Shown here: positions 8,252-16,728 of the stretch, piece after piece
Numbering within the stretch: the first letter of the stretch is position 1
How the letters are laid out: every line of letters begins with the position of its first letter
Assembly: GCF_014332695.1 (NCBI RefSeq)
Contig: NZ_MBUA01000027.1
Location: forward strand, 62,001 to 126,000
Source of the DNA: Flavihumibacter stibioxidans
GTDB lineage: Bacteria > Bacteroidota > Bacteroidia > Chitinophagales > Chitinophagaceae
Reading direction: 5' to 3'
Length of the DNA: 64,000 nt
Position numbers and translations under genes: made by a program
The notes under the pieces: generated by a model
Databases searched by the model: none
Told to the model about the DNA's origin: nothing
What the model saw: only the letters and a program-made list of their open reading frames with translations

Positions 8252-9286
8252 TTAAAATAATACGATATCATCCGCATGGGCGGCGATCACGTTCTTTTCG
8301 GTACGCTGCTGGTTGATGGAAGTTGCATCCAGCCTTGTTTTGGCAACTCCCAAAATAGTGCCTTCCCCATCCATCAGCTGGATCACTTCGCCTGCAATGA
8401 ATTTTCCATCTGCTTCTTCAATGCCAATGGTGAGCAGGCTTTTGCGATTCTGCAGTGCTTTGGCTGCGCCTTTGTCCACATAGATTGTGCCCAGGGTGAT
8501 GGATCCGCTGGCCAGCCATTTCTGCCGGGCCCTCAGGTTCGACTTTCTGGCAACAAAATAGGAGCCCTGACTGCCTTCGAGTGCTGCTTTCAGCGGCTCG
8601 GACCCCTTGAGTCCGCAGATCATCACATTGATGCCCAGTGAGGTTGCCAGGCGGGTGAAAGTGAGCTTCGAGAGCATCCCACCCAGGCCCGGACCGCTTT
8701 TTTCTGTGGTTACATATTTCAATACTGACGCATCCACTTTTTCAATGCGGGGTATGATCTGCTTTTTATCGTCGAGCAAGCCGCCCGCAGAAGTGCACAA
8801 TACCAGGGAACTGGCATCAAAACCAATGGCGATCAGGGTTGCCAGTTCATCATTATCTGAAAACTTGATCTCCACATTACTGACCAGGTCATTTTCATTC
8901 ACCACCGGAAGGATATTGTTTTCCCAGAAGGTGGTGAAAGTCTGCCTTAGCTGCAGGAACTGTGCGCGATTGGAAAAATGCACTCTTTCACAAAGGGCCT
9001 GCGCCACGGTGATACCGTGTTGCTGGAAATATTTGTGGTACATCTGGATCAAAATGGGATTACCCACAGCAGCTGCAGCCTTACGTTCCAGGAGACTGCC
9101 CTTGTAATCCTTCAGGAATTTTTTTCCGCTGCCGACAGCACCGCTGGACACCAGCACGATGTCATATTGCTGGTTCAGGCGCGCGATCTCTGCGGCAACT
9201 TTCTTTATAATCGTGGTGTCAACATTGCCTTCCGAATTGGTGATCACTGCTGTCCCAAGCTTAATTACAATTACTTCCCTGGACAT
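8252..9286 (-). CDS. proB: Glutamate 5-kinase
   Basis: First step of proline synthesis: ATP-dependent phosphorylation of glutamate, normally inhibited by proline. The amino-acid-kinase domain begins at VIVIKLGTAVIT and contains LVSSGAVGSGK, LPVVNENDLVSN and GPGLGGMLSKL. The C-terminal part (ITLGTIYVDKGAAKAL through ADDIVLF) corresponds to the PUA domain, so this is a full-length, two-domain enzyme of about 344 residues. The frame reaches an ATG at 9322, but the extra twelve residues are not usual for the family, so the ATG at 9286 is preferred. It precedes proA by ten bases and follows the helicase gene on the same strand. Confidence 0.93.
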   Translation of the reverse strand: MSREVIVIKLGTAVITNSEGNVDTTIIKKVAAEIARLNQQYDIVLVSSGAVGSGKKFLKDYKGSLLERKAAAAVGNPILIQMYHKYFQQHGITVAQALCERVHFSNRAQFLQLRQTFTTFWENNILPVVNENDLVSNVEIKFSDNDELATLIAIGFDASSLVLCTSAGGLLDDKKQIIPRIEKVDASVLKYVTTEKSGPGLGGMLSKLTFTRLATSLGINVMICGLKGSEPLKAALEGSQGSYFVARKSNLRARQKWLASGSITLGTIYVDKGAAKALQNRKSLLTIGIEEADGKFIAGEVIQLMDGEGTILGVAKTRLDATSINQQRTEKNVIAAHADDIVLF

Positions 9287-9337
9287 CTGGTAGTTTTCTG
9301 CAAGATAACGCATATCATTCAAGGGATGAACGCCGGA

Positions 9338-11245
9338 TCATAAGTCCATAAAATCCCATGCACTCCGGTAGGAATTTTGTGCCTGCGTATAGTCAATGAA
9401 TCCCGCGTAAAAATCATGCTGCGACAGGGTGGCGCTGTCGCCGATGACCACCAGTTTTTTGCGTGCACGGGTCATTGCCACATTCATGCGCCGCACTTCC
9501 GATAAGAATCCGATGCTGTTGTCGGGATTGCTCCGTGTCATGCTGATGTACACGATATCGCGCTCCTGCCCCTGGAAACTGTCAATGGTATTGATCGAGA
9601 TTTTTCCACCCAGTTCCTGCAAACCTGGATGATGTACCAGTTGTTCCTTTAGTTGCAGGATCTGTTGTTTATAGGGCGAGATAATGGCAATGGTTGGAAA
9701 GTTTACTTTATCATAATATGGCTTCAGACCTTCAACGTATTGGTTTAAATGTTTCAGCAGGAAAGCTGCCTCCTCAGGATTGCTGGTGGAAGTGCCTTCC
9801 TGTTTTTCATCAAATCCGCAACCTGCGGTATCCACAAAATCTAGCGGTTCATCGCCCGGAAATAAAATATGTTCTGCCACTGTGTGATGGGCTTTCAGTT
9901 TTTGCTGGTAGAATACTGCAGAAGAATAACCCATAATGCGTTCGTGCATGCGATATTGTTCCTCCAGCAATACAACCGTTTCCGGGTGCAGGTGTACGGC
10001 TTTTTCCAGCAGGGTTGTGGCCAGTCCTTTGCGTGCCGCCACATCAGATTTAACCGTTGGGGACAATTGAAAGTGATCTCCGGCCAGCACCAGTTTCCTG
10101 CCTTTGAGAATAGGGATCCAGCAGGCGGGCTCCATTGCCTGCCCGGCTTCATCAATCACCACTGTTTCATACCTGAGGTGCCTTACCGTATAATGATTGG
10201 AACCTACCAGGGTGGCGGCGATCACCTGAGCTTTTCCAAACAGGTCTGACAGGATGTATTCTTCGGTTTTTTCCACTTCCTTCAGGATGTTGCGGGCCTC
10301 CCGAAATAAAGCCTTGCGCTGTTCCCATTCAGCCCTGCCAAAATTCCGTTTGTATTTCTGCGCCATATTGCGGAATTCATTGGCCTGCTTTTTCAGTCGT
10401 TTGATCTCCTTCATACTGCTGTGTTCCGACATCTTACTGTCTAGTGTAAGCGAAGATAATTTTTCAGATACCCTGGCGGGATTGCCTACACGGAGTACAT
10501 TTAAGCCCAGTTCAGAAAGTTTTTCACTCAGCAGGTCAACGGCGGTATTGCTGGGAGCCGCCACCAGTACCTGTTTCCCATCGCGCCGGATCAATGCCCT
10601 GATGGCCTGTACAAGCGTGGTGGTTTTGCCGGTGCCGGGAGGACCATGTACGATGGCCAGGTCTTCCGCAGACAGTATTTTATTGACAGCTTCCTGCTGA
10701 AGGGCATTGAGTTCCGATATGATTGCCGGCTGAAATCGTTCATCAAACTGAGGTTTTTCACCACCGGTTAAAATGCGTATCAGTCGCCCTTCCGTTTTCT
10801 TTTCGGCGAGTGCAGACGCCTGTTTCAGCGCCTGCTGCATTTCATCATAACTGTTGTCGTCAAATAGCAGGTCAATACCAAGTTTGCCATCCCTGGCCCA
10901 TTCGGGCAACTCATCAGTTCTTAAACTGAGCCTGAGCCGGTTCTCTCCCTGCCAGCTAACGGTACCAGCTATGCGATCATTTTTGGGATCATGGTTGGAA
11001 AACAAAGCGGCTGCGGCGCCGAAGCGGAACTGGTGTGGTATGTCCTGGTTCGTGGGACGCTCCAACTCCACCGTAAGGTAATCTCCCCGGCTCATTTCAG
11101 TATCCCTGATGACAACAGGATACCAGGTTAGCCCATTTGCTTTTCGCTCCTGAACAGAAGTGGCGGCGGTTTGTTCCTGGTAAGCTGCCTGGTCGGCCTC
11201 GCGCTCCGTTTTCAACAGGTCCAGTAATTGCCTGAAATAATCCAT
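9338..11245 (-). CDS. SF1B DNA/RNA helicase, IGHMBP2/UPF1-like AAA protein
   Basis: A 635-residue ATP-dependent nucleic-acid unwinding enzyme of superfamily 1. An N-terminal beta-rich domain (about residues 1-165) precedes the helicase core. The Walker A motif GPPGTGKTT lies at residues 201-209, the Walker B DEAG box in VVIDEAGQAMEPA, motif III-like LVLAGDHFQLSPT after it, and motifs V and VI in IDSFQGQERDIVYIS and RRMNVAMTRARKKLVV. This domain order is that of the IGHMBP2-like bacterial helicases. Its cellular task (repair, R-loop or RNA handling) cannot be told from sequence. A -7 box lies five bases upstream of its ATG, so it may be expressed separately from the ABC genes and together with proBA. 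Confidence 0.9.
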   Translation of the reverse strand: MDYFRQLLDLLKTEREADQAAYQEQTAATSVQERKANGLTWYPVVIRDTEMSRGDYLTVELERPTNQDIPHQFRFGAAAALFSNHDPKNDRIAGTVSWQGENRLRLSLRTDELPEWARDGKLGIDLLFDDNSYDEMQQALKQASALAEKKTEGRLIRILTGGEKPQFDERFQPAIISELNALQQEAVNKILSAEDLAIVHGPPGTGKTTTLVQAIRALIRRDGKQVLVAAPSNTAVDLLSEKLSELGLNVLRVGNPARVSEKLSSLTLDSKMSEHSSMKEIKRLKKQANEFRNMAQKYKRNFGRAEWEQRKALFREARNILKEVEKTEEYILSDLFGKAQVIAATLVGSNHYTVRHLRYETVVIDEAGQAMEPACWIPILKGRKLVLAGDHFQLSPTVKSDVAARKGLATTLLEKAVHLHPETVVLLEEQYRMHERIMGYSSAVFYQQKLKAHHTVAEHILFPGDEPLDFVDTAGCGFDEKQEGTSTSNPEEAAFLLKHLNQYVEGLKPYYDKVNFPTIAIISPYKQQILQLKEQLVHHPGLQELGGKISINTIDSFQGQERDIVYISMTRSNPDNSIGFLSEVRRMNVAMTRARKKLVVIGDSATLSQHDFYAGFIDYTQAQNSYRSAWDFMDL

Positions 11246-11249
11246 CCTG

Positions 11250-11257
11250 CAAATTTA
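11250..11257 (-). promoter_or_regulatory. Bacteroidota -7 promoter box before helicase-proBA
   Basis: On the minus strand the sequence reads TAAATTTG, an exact match to TAnnTTTG, ending five bases before the helicase ATG at 11245. A TTG lies 22 bases further upstream. If used, the transcript would be almost leaderless. The box lies in the short gap after the ABC permease stop. Confidence 0.42.
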
Positions 11258-11264
11258 ACCCGAA

Positions 11265-13808
11265 TTAAAGGTCATTCCGCAACACTTCCAATGGAGGACG
11301 GTTCAGGATATCACGACTGTTGAAAAGTCCGATCAGTACAGTGATGCAGCAGATACCCAGGAATATGACCAGCACCGGTAAGGGTGCAGGCGCAAAACTG
11401 GTTTTAAAACTGAATACCGCCAGGGCCCAGCCTCCGGCAAGAGCCAGCAGTATGCCGGTCAGCGCTGCCAGGGAACCCAGGAAAAAATATTCCAGCGCGG
11501 TAATCACCAGTATCTGTTTGCCGGTGCCGCCCAGTGTCCTTAACAATACAGATTCCCTGATCCGCTGGTATTTACTGATGATGATCGATGCAATCAATAC
11601 AACAAGTCCGGTTACGATACTGAACCCGCCGATAAATCGTACCACAAAACCGATCTTATCCAGTATATCATCCACCACGGTCAGGATCAGGCCAAGATCT
11701 ATGACCGATACGGTTGGGAATGAACTGACCAGTGATCGCTGGAATTTTGCCGATACTTCGTTTGATGGTACCCGTGTGACCAGCACATGGAATTTCGGGG
11801 CTGATTCCAGTACGCCGGAAGGGAAAACCACCCTGAAATTCGTCTGTACCCTGTTCCAGTCCACCTCCCTGAAACTGCCGACAAAGGCAGGTATCAGGGC
11901 ACCCTGAACATTGAATACAATTTTATCGCCGGGTTTCACATGCAGGCGTCTGGCATAACCTTCTTCGAGTGAAACAAGGATGCTGTCGCGCTTTCCGCCT
12001 GCCGGTTGTAAAATGCCTTCAGTAAGCTTTTCCGAATCGGTAAGGGTGTCGCGGTAGGTGGCCCTGATCTCCCCTTCAAAAGCGTGTGGTGAAATATCCA
12101 GGGTGCTGTCGTTTCGGGCCATGGTGGCATTAATGCCTTTGATTTCCTCGATGCGCATGGTGATGATTGGAACCTGCTGGATCACCGGCAGTTGAAAGGT
12201 TCTGGTGAGGTCTGCTACCTGGTTTTTCTGTGCGTCCTGGATGTCGAAAATGACCATATTGGGCTGGTTTTCGCTGGCAGACAATTCTACTTTCCGGGTA
12301 AGGATGTCCTGCACAAAATATAGCAGGCAGATAAAGGATGTTCCCAGTCCGATGGCTACGACAAGGATGACAGTCTGGTTGTTGGGGCGGAAGAGGTTGG
12401 CAAATCCCTGGCGCCAGAGATAACTCCAGGAAGATGGGAAAAAGCGCCTGGCCAGCCACATCATCAGCATTGCCACTCCGGCCAGTAAGAGGAAGGAACC
12501 GATGACACTAACGGTGAAGATCAGGGCCTGGAAAAAATTCCCGAGCTGCAACCAGCTGAAGCCGAGGATGAAGAGGATAATCAGTGCGCCAACCAGCCAC
12601 TGCAGCGGATCACGGAACATCCTGCTATTGTTGTCGGTGATGCGCAGCGTATTGAGTGGTGATATATTCCGAATGCCGATCAGAGGAAGCAACGCGAATA
12701 AAACCGAGACCATCAATCCAACTGCAATACCCTGGGCAATAGCCCGCCATGACACCTGCATGTTGATATCGATCGGAAGGAAATCCTGCAGCAGGGAGGG
12801 AAGCAGAAACTGTATTCCTGTGCCCGCCAGGGCACCGACCAGGGAACCGATCAGCCCGATACCTGCAATTTGAAGGAGGTATATCAGGAAAGCCTGGCGG
12901 TTGGTTGCCCCCAGGCATTTGAGCATGGAGATGGATGCCAGTTTTTCACGGATATAAATATGGATGGAACTGGCTACGCCTATACATCCCAGTAAGAGTG
13001 CGATAAAACTTACCAGTTGCAGGAATTCATTCAGGTCGCCGAAAGCGCGGCCGGTGGTCTGTTTCCTGGTTTCAACGGTCTCGATGTCAATGCCTTCCGT
13101 TTCCAGCCGGGGTTCAATATTGGCCATCAGTTTATCCATATTAACCGGCCTGCTGAATTGAACATACTGCGTGTAGGTGATGCGGCTGCCTTTCTGGAGT
13201 AAGCCAGTGGCATCCAGGTATTGCATCGGGATCCAGACAGCGGGTGCCATAGCGGTGGAAAATCCCGTCTTTCCGGGAGCTTTGATGATTTCACCGGCGA
13301 TAATGAAACTCAATTCACCCACCCTGATAGAATCGCCAACTGAAGCCCGGAATTGTAACATCAGTGTTTTATCCACCAGTGCCTGCCTTCCCTGCTGGAA
13401 GGTTTTGGCTGCCCTGGCGGGGATGGTTTCAATGCTTCCATAAAAAGGAAAGCCTCCGTCCAGCGCCCTGACCTGCGCTAACCGGGTTCCGCCTGTTTTG
13501 GTAAAGTAAATCATGGAGGCGAAACTTCTTTCCCTGGCACGGTCCTCTCCCAATGAATCCATCAAAGCCTGCGCCCCGGCGCTGAATGGCTGGTTGTTAT
13601 CAAAAACAAGGTCTGCACCGACTAGCGTTTTGGCCTGTGCATCCACATCCTTTTCAATGGTATATCCCAGGGAGTAAATGGCTACCAGTGCGGCGATGCC
13701 CAGGATGATAGATGACACAAAAAGAAACAGGCGGCTGCGGTTTTTGCGACTATCCCGCCAGGCCATTTTCAGCAGCCACCCGAAATTCAGTTTATTCTCC
13801 TTGTTCAT
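11265..13808 (-). CDS. FtsX/MacB-type ABC transporter permease (YbbP-like)
   Basis: An inner-membrane permease of 847 residues with two copies of the FtsX-like unit and about ten transmembrane helices: one near residues 25-48 (FVSSIILGIAALVAIYSLG), groups at roughly 260-400 and 410-510, and a last group near 735-840. A large periplasmic domain follows the first helix and another lies in the second half. This is the layout of YbbP rather than that of LolC or MacB, which have four helices. It probably forms a complex with the ATPase gene just upstream, whose stop overlaps its start by four bases. A role in lipid, lipoprotein or esterase-linked extraction is suggested by family and neighbours only. 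Confidence 0.88.
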   Translation of the reverse strand: MNKENKLNFGWLLKMAWRDSRKNRSRLFLFVSSIILGIAALVAIYSLGYTIEKDVDAQAKTLVGADLVFDNNQPFSAGAQALMDSLGEDRARERSFASMIYFTKTGGTRLAQVRALDGGFPFYGSIETIPARAAKTFQQGRQALVDKTLMLQFRASVGDSIRVGELSFIIAGEIIKAPGKTGFSTAMAPAVWIPMQYLDATGLLQKGSRITYTQYVQFSRPVNMDKLMANIEPRLETEGIDIETVETRKQTTGRAFGDLNEFLQLVSFIALLLGCIGVASSIHIYIREKLASISMLKCLGATNRQAFLIYLLQIAGIGLIGSLVGALAGTGIQFLLPSLLQDFLPIDINMQVSWRAIAQGIAVGLMVSVLFALLPLIGIRNISPLNTLRITDNNSRMFRDPLQWLVGALIILFILGFSWLQLGNFFQALIFTVSVIGSFLLLAGVAMLMMWLARRFFPSSWSYLWRQGFANLFRPNNQTVILVVAIGLGTSFICLLYFVQDILTRKVELSASENQPNMVIFDIQDAQKNQVADLTRTFQLPVIQQVPIITMRIEEIKGINATMARNDSTLDISPHAFEGEIRATYRDTLTDSEKLTEGILQPAGGKRDSILVSLEEGYARRLHVKPGDKIVFNVQGALIPAFVGSFREVDWNRVQTNFRVVFPSGVLESAPKFHVLVTRVPSNEVSAKFQRSLVSSFPTVSVIDLGLILTVVDDILDKIGFVVRFIGGFSIVTGLVVLIASIIISKYQRIRESVLLRTLGGTGKQILVITALEYFFLGSLAALTGILLALAGGWALAVFSFKTSFAPAPLPVLVIFLGICCITVLIGLFNSRDILNRPPLEVLRNDL

Positions 13809-14509
13809 ACAATGGCTTCTGTGTGGTGATGGGTTCTTTCGTCTGAAATGATATGCCCGCCTTTCAGTTTGATAATGCGGTCAGTCTTTGCAGCCAGTTC
13901 AAGGTCATGTGTTACAATCACCAGAGTGGTTCCGGCTTCGCGGTTCAGTTCAAACAAGAGGTTCACAATTTTTTCACTGGTTTCAGCATCAAGGTTGCCG
14001 GTGGGTTCATCGGCAAACAGGATCTTCGGCTGGTTGGAAAATGCCCTGGCGATGGATACACGCTGCTGTTCTCCTCCGGATAATTGGGAAGGATAATGAT
14101 GTACCCTTTCTGCAAGGCCTACTTTTTCCAGCAGGTTCAGGGAGTGTTCGCGGATATTTTTTTCGCCCCTCAGTTCGAGCGGCACCATTACGTTTTCAAG
14201 AGCGGTGAGGGTTGGCAGGAGCTGGAAATTCTGGAAGATAAAACCGACATACTGGTTGCGTACCCGTGCCAGCTGGTCTTCGGTCAATTCGTTGAGCCGC
14301 ACCTGGTTCAGTTCCACCGATCCGGTGCTGGCACGGTCGAGTCCCGCGCAAAGTCCCAGCAGCGTTGTTTTTCCGCTGCCCGAAGGTCCCACGATGCTCA
14401 TGGTTTCGCCGGCTTTCACCTCAAAACTGATGTTTTCCAGCACATGCAGGGTGCGACCTGCATTCTGGTAATTTTTGCCCAACCGGGCTATCCTGAGAAT
14501 TGTTTCCAC
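13805..14509 (-). CDS. ABC transporter ATP-binding protein (YbbA/LolD-like)
   Basis: The nucleotide-binding subunit for the FtsX-type permease that follows. Of 234 residues, Walker A is GPSGSGKTT at 41-49, the ABC signature LSGGEQQR at 143-150, Walker B with the D-loop FADEPTGNLD just after, and the switch histidine in LVIVTHDLELA. These features, including the NxxVGFIFQ Q-loop, place it in the MacB/LolD/YbbA branch, whose members power mechanotransmission rather than substrate passage. Its ATG-TGA overlap with the permease indicates coupled translation. The gene is divergent from the TesA-like esterase, the same arrangement as in Escherichia coli. Confidence 0.92.
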   Translation of the reverse strand: METILRIARLGKNYQNAGRTLHVLENISFEVKAGETMSIVGPSGSGKTTLLGLCAGLDRASTGSVELNQVRLNELTEDQLARVRNQYVGFIFQNFQLLPTLTALENVMVPLELRGEKNIREHSLNLLEKVGLAERVHHYPSQLSGGEQQRVSIARAFSNQPKILFADEPTGNLDAETSEKIVNLLFELNREAGTTLVIVTHDLELAAKTDRIIKLKGGHIISDERTHHHTEAIV

Positions 14510-14530
14510 TGGCGTATGTTTAGTTAAAGC

Positions 14531-14538
14531 TATTTTTG
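14531..14538 (+). promoter_or_regulatory. Candidate -7 box for tesA-like operon
   Basis: TATTTTTG matches TAnnTTTG and lies 54 bases upstream of the esterase ATG in the short divergent gap. No well-spaced TTTG is present; the nearest TTG is 28 bases upstream, so the match may be chance in an AT-rich stretch. Confidence 0.3.
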
Positions 14539-14592
14539 CTGACGGTAATTGTTTAAGGTATTGATTTTATTCCTAAATCATTTTCAGGGTGT

Positions 14593-15273
14593 ATGACAAG
14601 AAACATTTTAATATATCTTTTTGTTTTGGCTGTGATGATGTGGTCCTGCGGTAATAATAACGAGGCAAGATCCAAAGAGCCGGCAACTACAGTTGCTGCC
14701 GATACCAACCGGACCGTTACCACAAAAAACATACTCTTTTTCGGCAATAGTCTCACAGCAGGTTATGGCCTCGATCAGTCCGAAGCGTTCCCTGCGCTGA
14801 TCCAGAAAAAAATAGATTCCCTTCAGTTGCCATTCAAAGTGATCAATGCCGGACTGAGTGGCGAAACTACTTCCGGCGGACTCAGCAGGATCGACTGGCT
14901 GCTGCGGCAGGAGGTGGATGTCTTTGTGCTGGAACTGGGCGCCAACGATGGCCTGAGGGGTATACCGGTAACGGAAACCCGAAAAAACCTGCAGGCAATC
15001 ATTGATAAGGTGAGGGAAAAAAATCCATCAGTTGTGATAGTACTGACCGGCATGCAGGTGCCACCGAATATGGGCCAGGTATATGCGAAGGAATTCAGGT
15101 CTGTGTACAGGGAACTGGCCGAACAGAATAAAACCATCCTGATGCCCTTCCTGCTCGAAGGGGTAGGCGGGGATCCTTCCCTGAACCTGCCGGATGGTAT
15201 TCATCCTACTGCTGAAGGACACCAGATTGTTGCCAATAATTTGTGGGAGTATTTAAAATCTGCAGTAAAGTAA
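14593..15273 (+). CDS. SGNH-family arylesterase/lysophospholipase, TesA-like lipoprotein
   Basis: Hydrolyses esters or thioesters of lipids at the envelope. The 226-residue protein begins with a lipoprotein signal (ILIYLFVLAVMMWSC), the cysteine at about residue 18 being the likely lipidated residue. The SGNH blocks are complete: block I FFGNSLTAGYG with the catalytic Ser, block II AGLSGETTSGG with Gly, block III ELGANDGLRG with Asn, and block V DGIHPTAEGH with the Asp-His pair. It is the first gene of a plus-strand run and divergent from the YbbA/YbbP-like genes, an association also seen in enterobacteria, which supports a shared lipid-related task. Confidence 0.92.
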   Translation: MTRNILIYLFVLAVMMWSCGNNNEARSKEPATTVAADTNRTVTTKNILFFGNSLTAGYGLDQSEAFPALIQKKIDSLQLPFKVINAGLSGETTSGGLSRIDWLLRQEVDVFVLELGANDGLRGIPVTETRKNLQAIIDKVREKNPSVVIVLTGMQVPPNMGQVYAKEFRSVYRELAEQNKTILMPFLLEGVGGDPSLNLPDGIHPTAEGHQIVANNLWEYLKSAVK

Positions 15274-15277
15274 CACA

Positions 15278-15562
15278 ATGGAAAAGGAAGTTTTTATGGC
15301 TTCAGTGAAAAGCGGACAGATGCCGGATGGGTTGACTATTTACTTGGAAACTTTATGGTATGCCGGAGCCGGCGACTGGAACAAGGCCCATGAGCTGATC
15401 CAGGACCTGCCGGGGAAAGATGCTGCTTTATTGCATGCCCACCTGCACCGGGTGGAGGGAGACCAGTGGAATGCCGATTACTGGTACCAAAAGGCTGGTG
15501 AGAAAAGGCCGGGTATATCCCTGCAACAGGAATGGGAAGCGCTGGTAAAAAGATACCTCTGA
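15278..15562 (+). CDS. Conserved small protein, TPR-like, unknown function
   Basis: A 94-residue acidic cytosolic protein with no signal or membrane segment. It reads as two or three short helical pairs: GAGDWNKAHELIQDLPGKDAALLHAHLHRVEGDQWNADYWYQKAGEKRP, in pieces, is a tetratricopeptide-like pattern with the GDxWNADYWYxxA motif. I recall proteins of this size and wording in several phyla but know no function for them. It starts four bases after the esterase stop, and its TGA shares a base with the ATG of the MFS gene, so it is firmly inside this operon. Confidence 0.75.
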   Translation: MEKEVFMASVKSGQMPDGLTIYLETLWYAGAGDWNKAHELIQDLPGKDAALLHAHLHRVEGDQWNADYWYQKAGEKRPGISLQQEWEALVKRYL

Positions 15563-16728
15563 TGCAAGCAAGTCAACATCCCATTTATAATATCCCGTTT
15601 GGCCTGCTCTGCCTGAGTTCCCTGTTTTTTTCCGCCAGTTTCAATATGCTCATACCTGAGTTGCCGGCATACCTGAGCAGCCTGGGTGGTGCGGAGTACA
15701 AGGGACTGATCATTGCGCTGTTTACCCTTACTGCCGGAATTTCACGCCCATTCAGTGGCAAACTAACGGACACCATTGGACGCGTTCCGGTAATGGCGGT
15801 AGGCTCTATAGTTTGTTTTGTCTGCGGATTTTTATACCCGGTGCTGGGGTCTGTTTCGGGGTTTCTGTTTTTAAGGCTGGTGCATGGTTTCTCCACCGGC
15901 TTCAAACCTACGGCCACAGCGGCTTATGTGGCAGATATGGTGCCGGTCAGCCGCTGGGGCGAAGCACTTGGACTACATGGACTGTTTTTCAGTACAGGCA
16001 TGGCCATCGGTCCGGCCATGGGCAGCGCCATCGTAACACATTTCTCCATGGACACCATGTTTTATTTTTCATCCTTCCTCGCCCTGCTGTCAATCATCAT
16101 CCTTTATAATATGAAGGAAACGATTAAGGAAAAACAACCCTTCCGCTGGTCACTGCTGAAGATTTCACGAACTGAGATCATTGAAGGCCAGGTGATCCCG
16201 GCCGGGATAGTTACCATGTTATCCTATATACCTTATGGTGTGATATTAACGCTGATCCCGGATTTCGGCGGATCGATCGGTGTAAAGAATAAGGGCATGT
16301 TCTTCATGGTCTTCACCATCTCCTCCCTGCTGGTGCGATTTGTTGCAGGCAGGATTTCGGATAAGCGTGGACGTGAGAGCGTGATCAGGGCGGGATTGCT
16401 GATCGTGGTAGTCTCACTATTCCTGCTAGGTTATGCCGGTTCACCCCGCGGCCTGATCCTGGGGTCGATAGTATATGGTATTGGAACAGGAATTTTATCG
16501 CCCGCCATCAATGCATGGACCATCGACCTGAGTCATCCTGATAGGAGGGGAAAAGCAATGGCTACGATGTATATTGCACTGGAAGCGGGCATTGGCCTTG
16601 GCGCTTTGCTGGCGGGATGGTTTTACCAGGATGTGATCAGCATGGTGCCCTGGCTGCTGTATGCGGCGGGAGCCGTTACCATCCTGGCATTTATCTATAT
16701 GTTATTCTGGAGGAAAAAACCGGCATGA
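15562..16728 (+). CDS. MFS transporter
   Basis: A major-facilitator transporter of about 388 residues with twelve predicted helices. The A-loop motif after helix 2 reads SGKLTDTIGRVPVM, close to the family's GxLaDrxGrkpvl, and the equivalent in the second half is AGRISDKRGRESVI. The family resembles drug or sugar exporters, but nothing fixes the substrate. The frame is open to a Met at 15532; I chose the ATG at 15562 because it overlaps the previous stop (TGATG) and gives a normal N-terminus (MQASQHP). The 3' end overlaps the start of the ABC ATPase by four bases, an unusual coupling of an MFS carrier to an ABC ATPase. Confidence 0.9.
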   Translation: MQASQHPIYNIPFGLLCLSSLFFSASFNMLIPELPAYLSSLGGAEYKGLIIALFTLTAGISRPFSGKLTDTIGRVPVMAVGSIVCFVCGFLYPVLGSVSGFLFLRLVHGFSTGFKPTATAAYVADMVPVSRWGEALGLHGLFFSTGMAIGPAMGSAIVTHFSMDTMFYFSSFLALLSIIILYNMKETIKEKQPFRWSLLKISRTEIIEGQVIPAGIVTMLSYIPYGVILTLIPDFGGSIGVKNKGMFFMVFTISSLLVRFVAGRISDKRGRESVIRAGLLIVVVSLFLLGYAGSPRGLILGSIVYGIGTGILSPAINAWTIDLSHPDRRGKAMATMYIALEAGIGLGALLAGWFYQDVISMVPWLLYAAGAVTILAFIYMLFWRKKPA

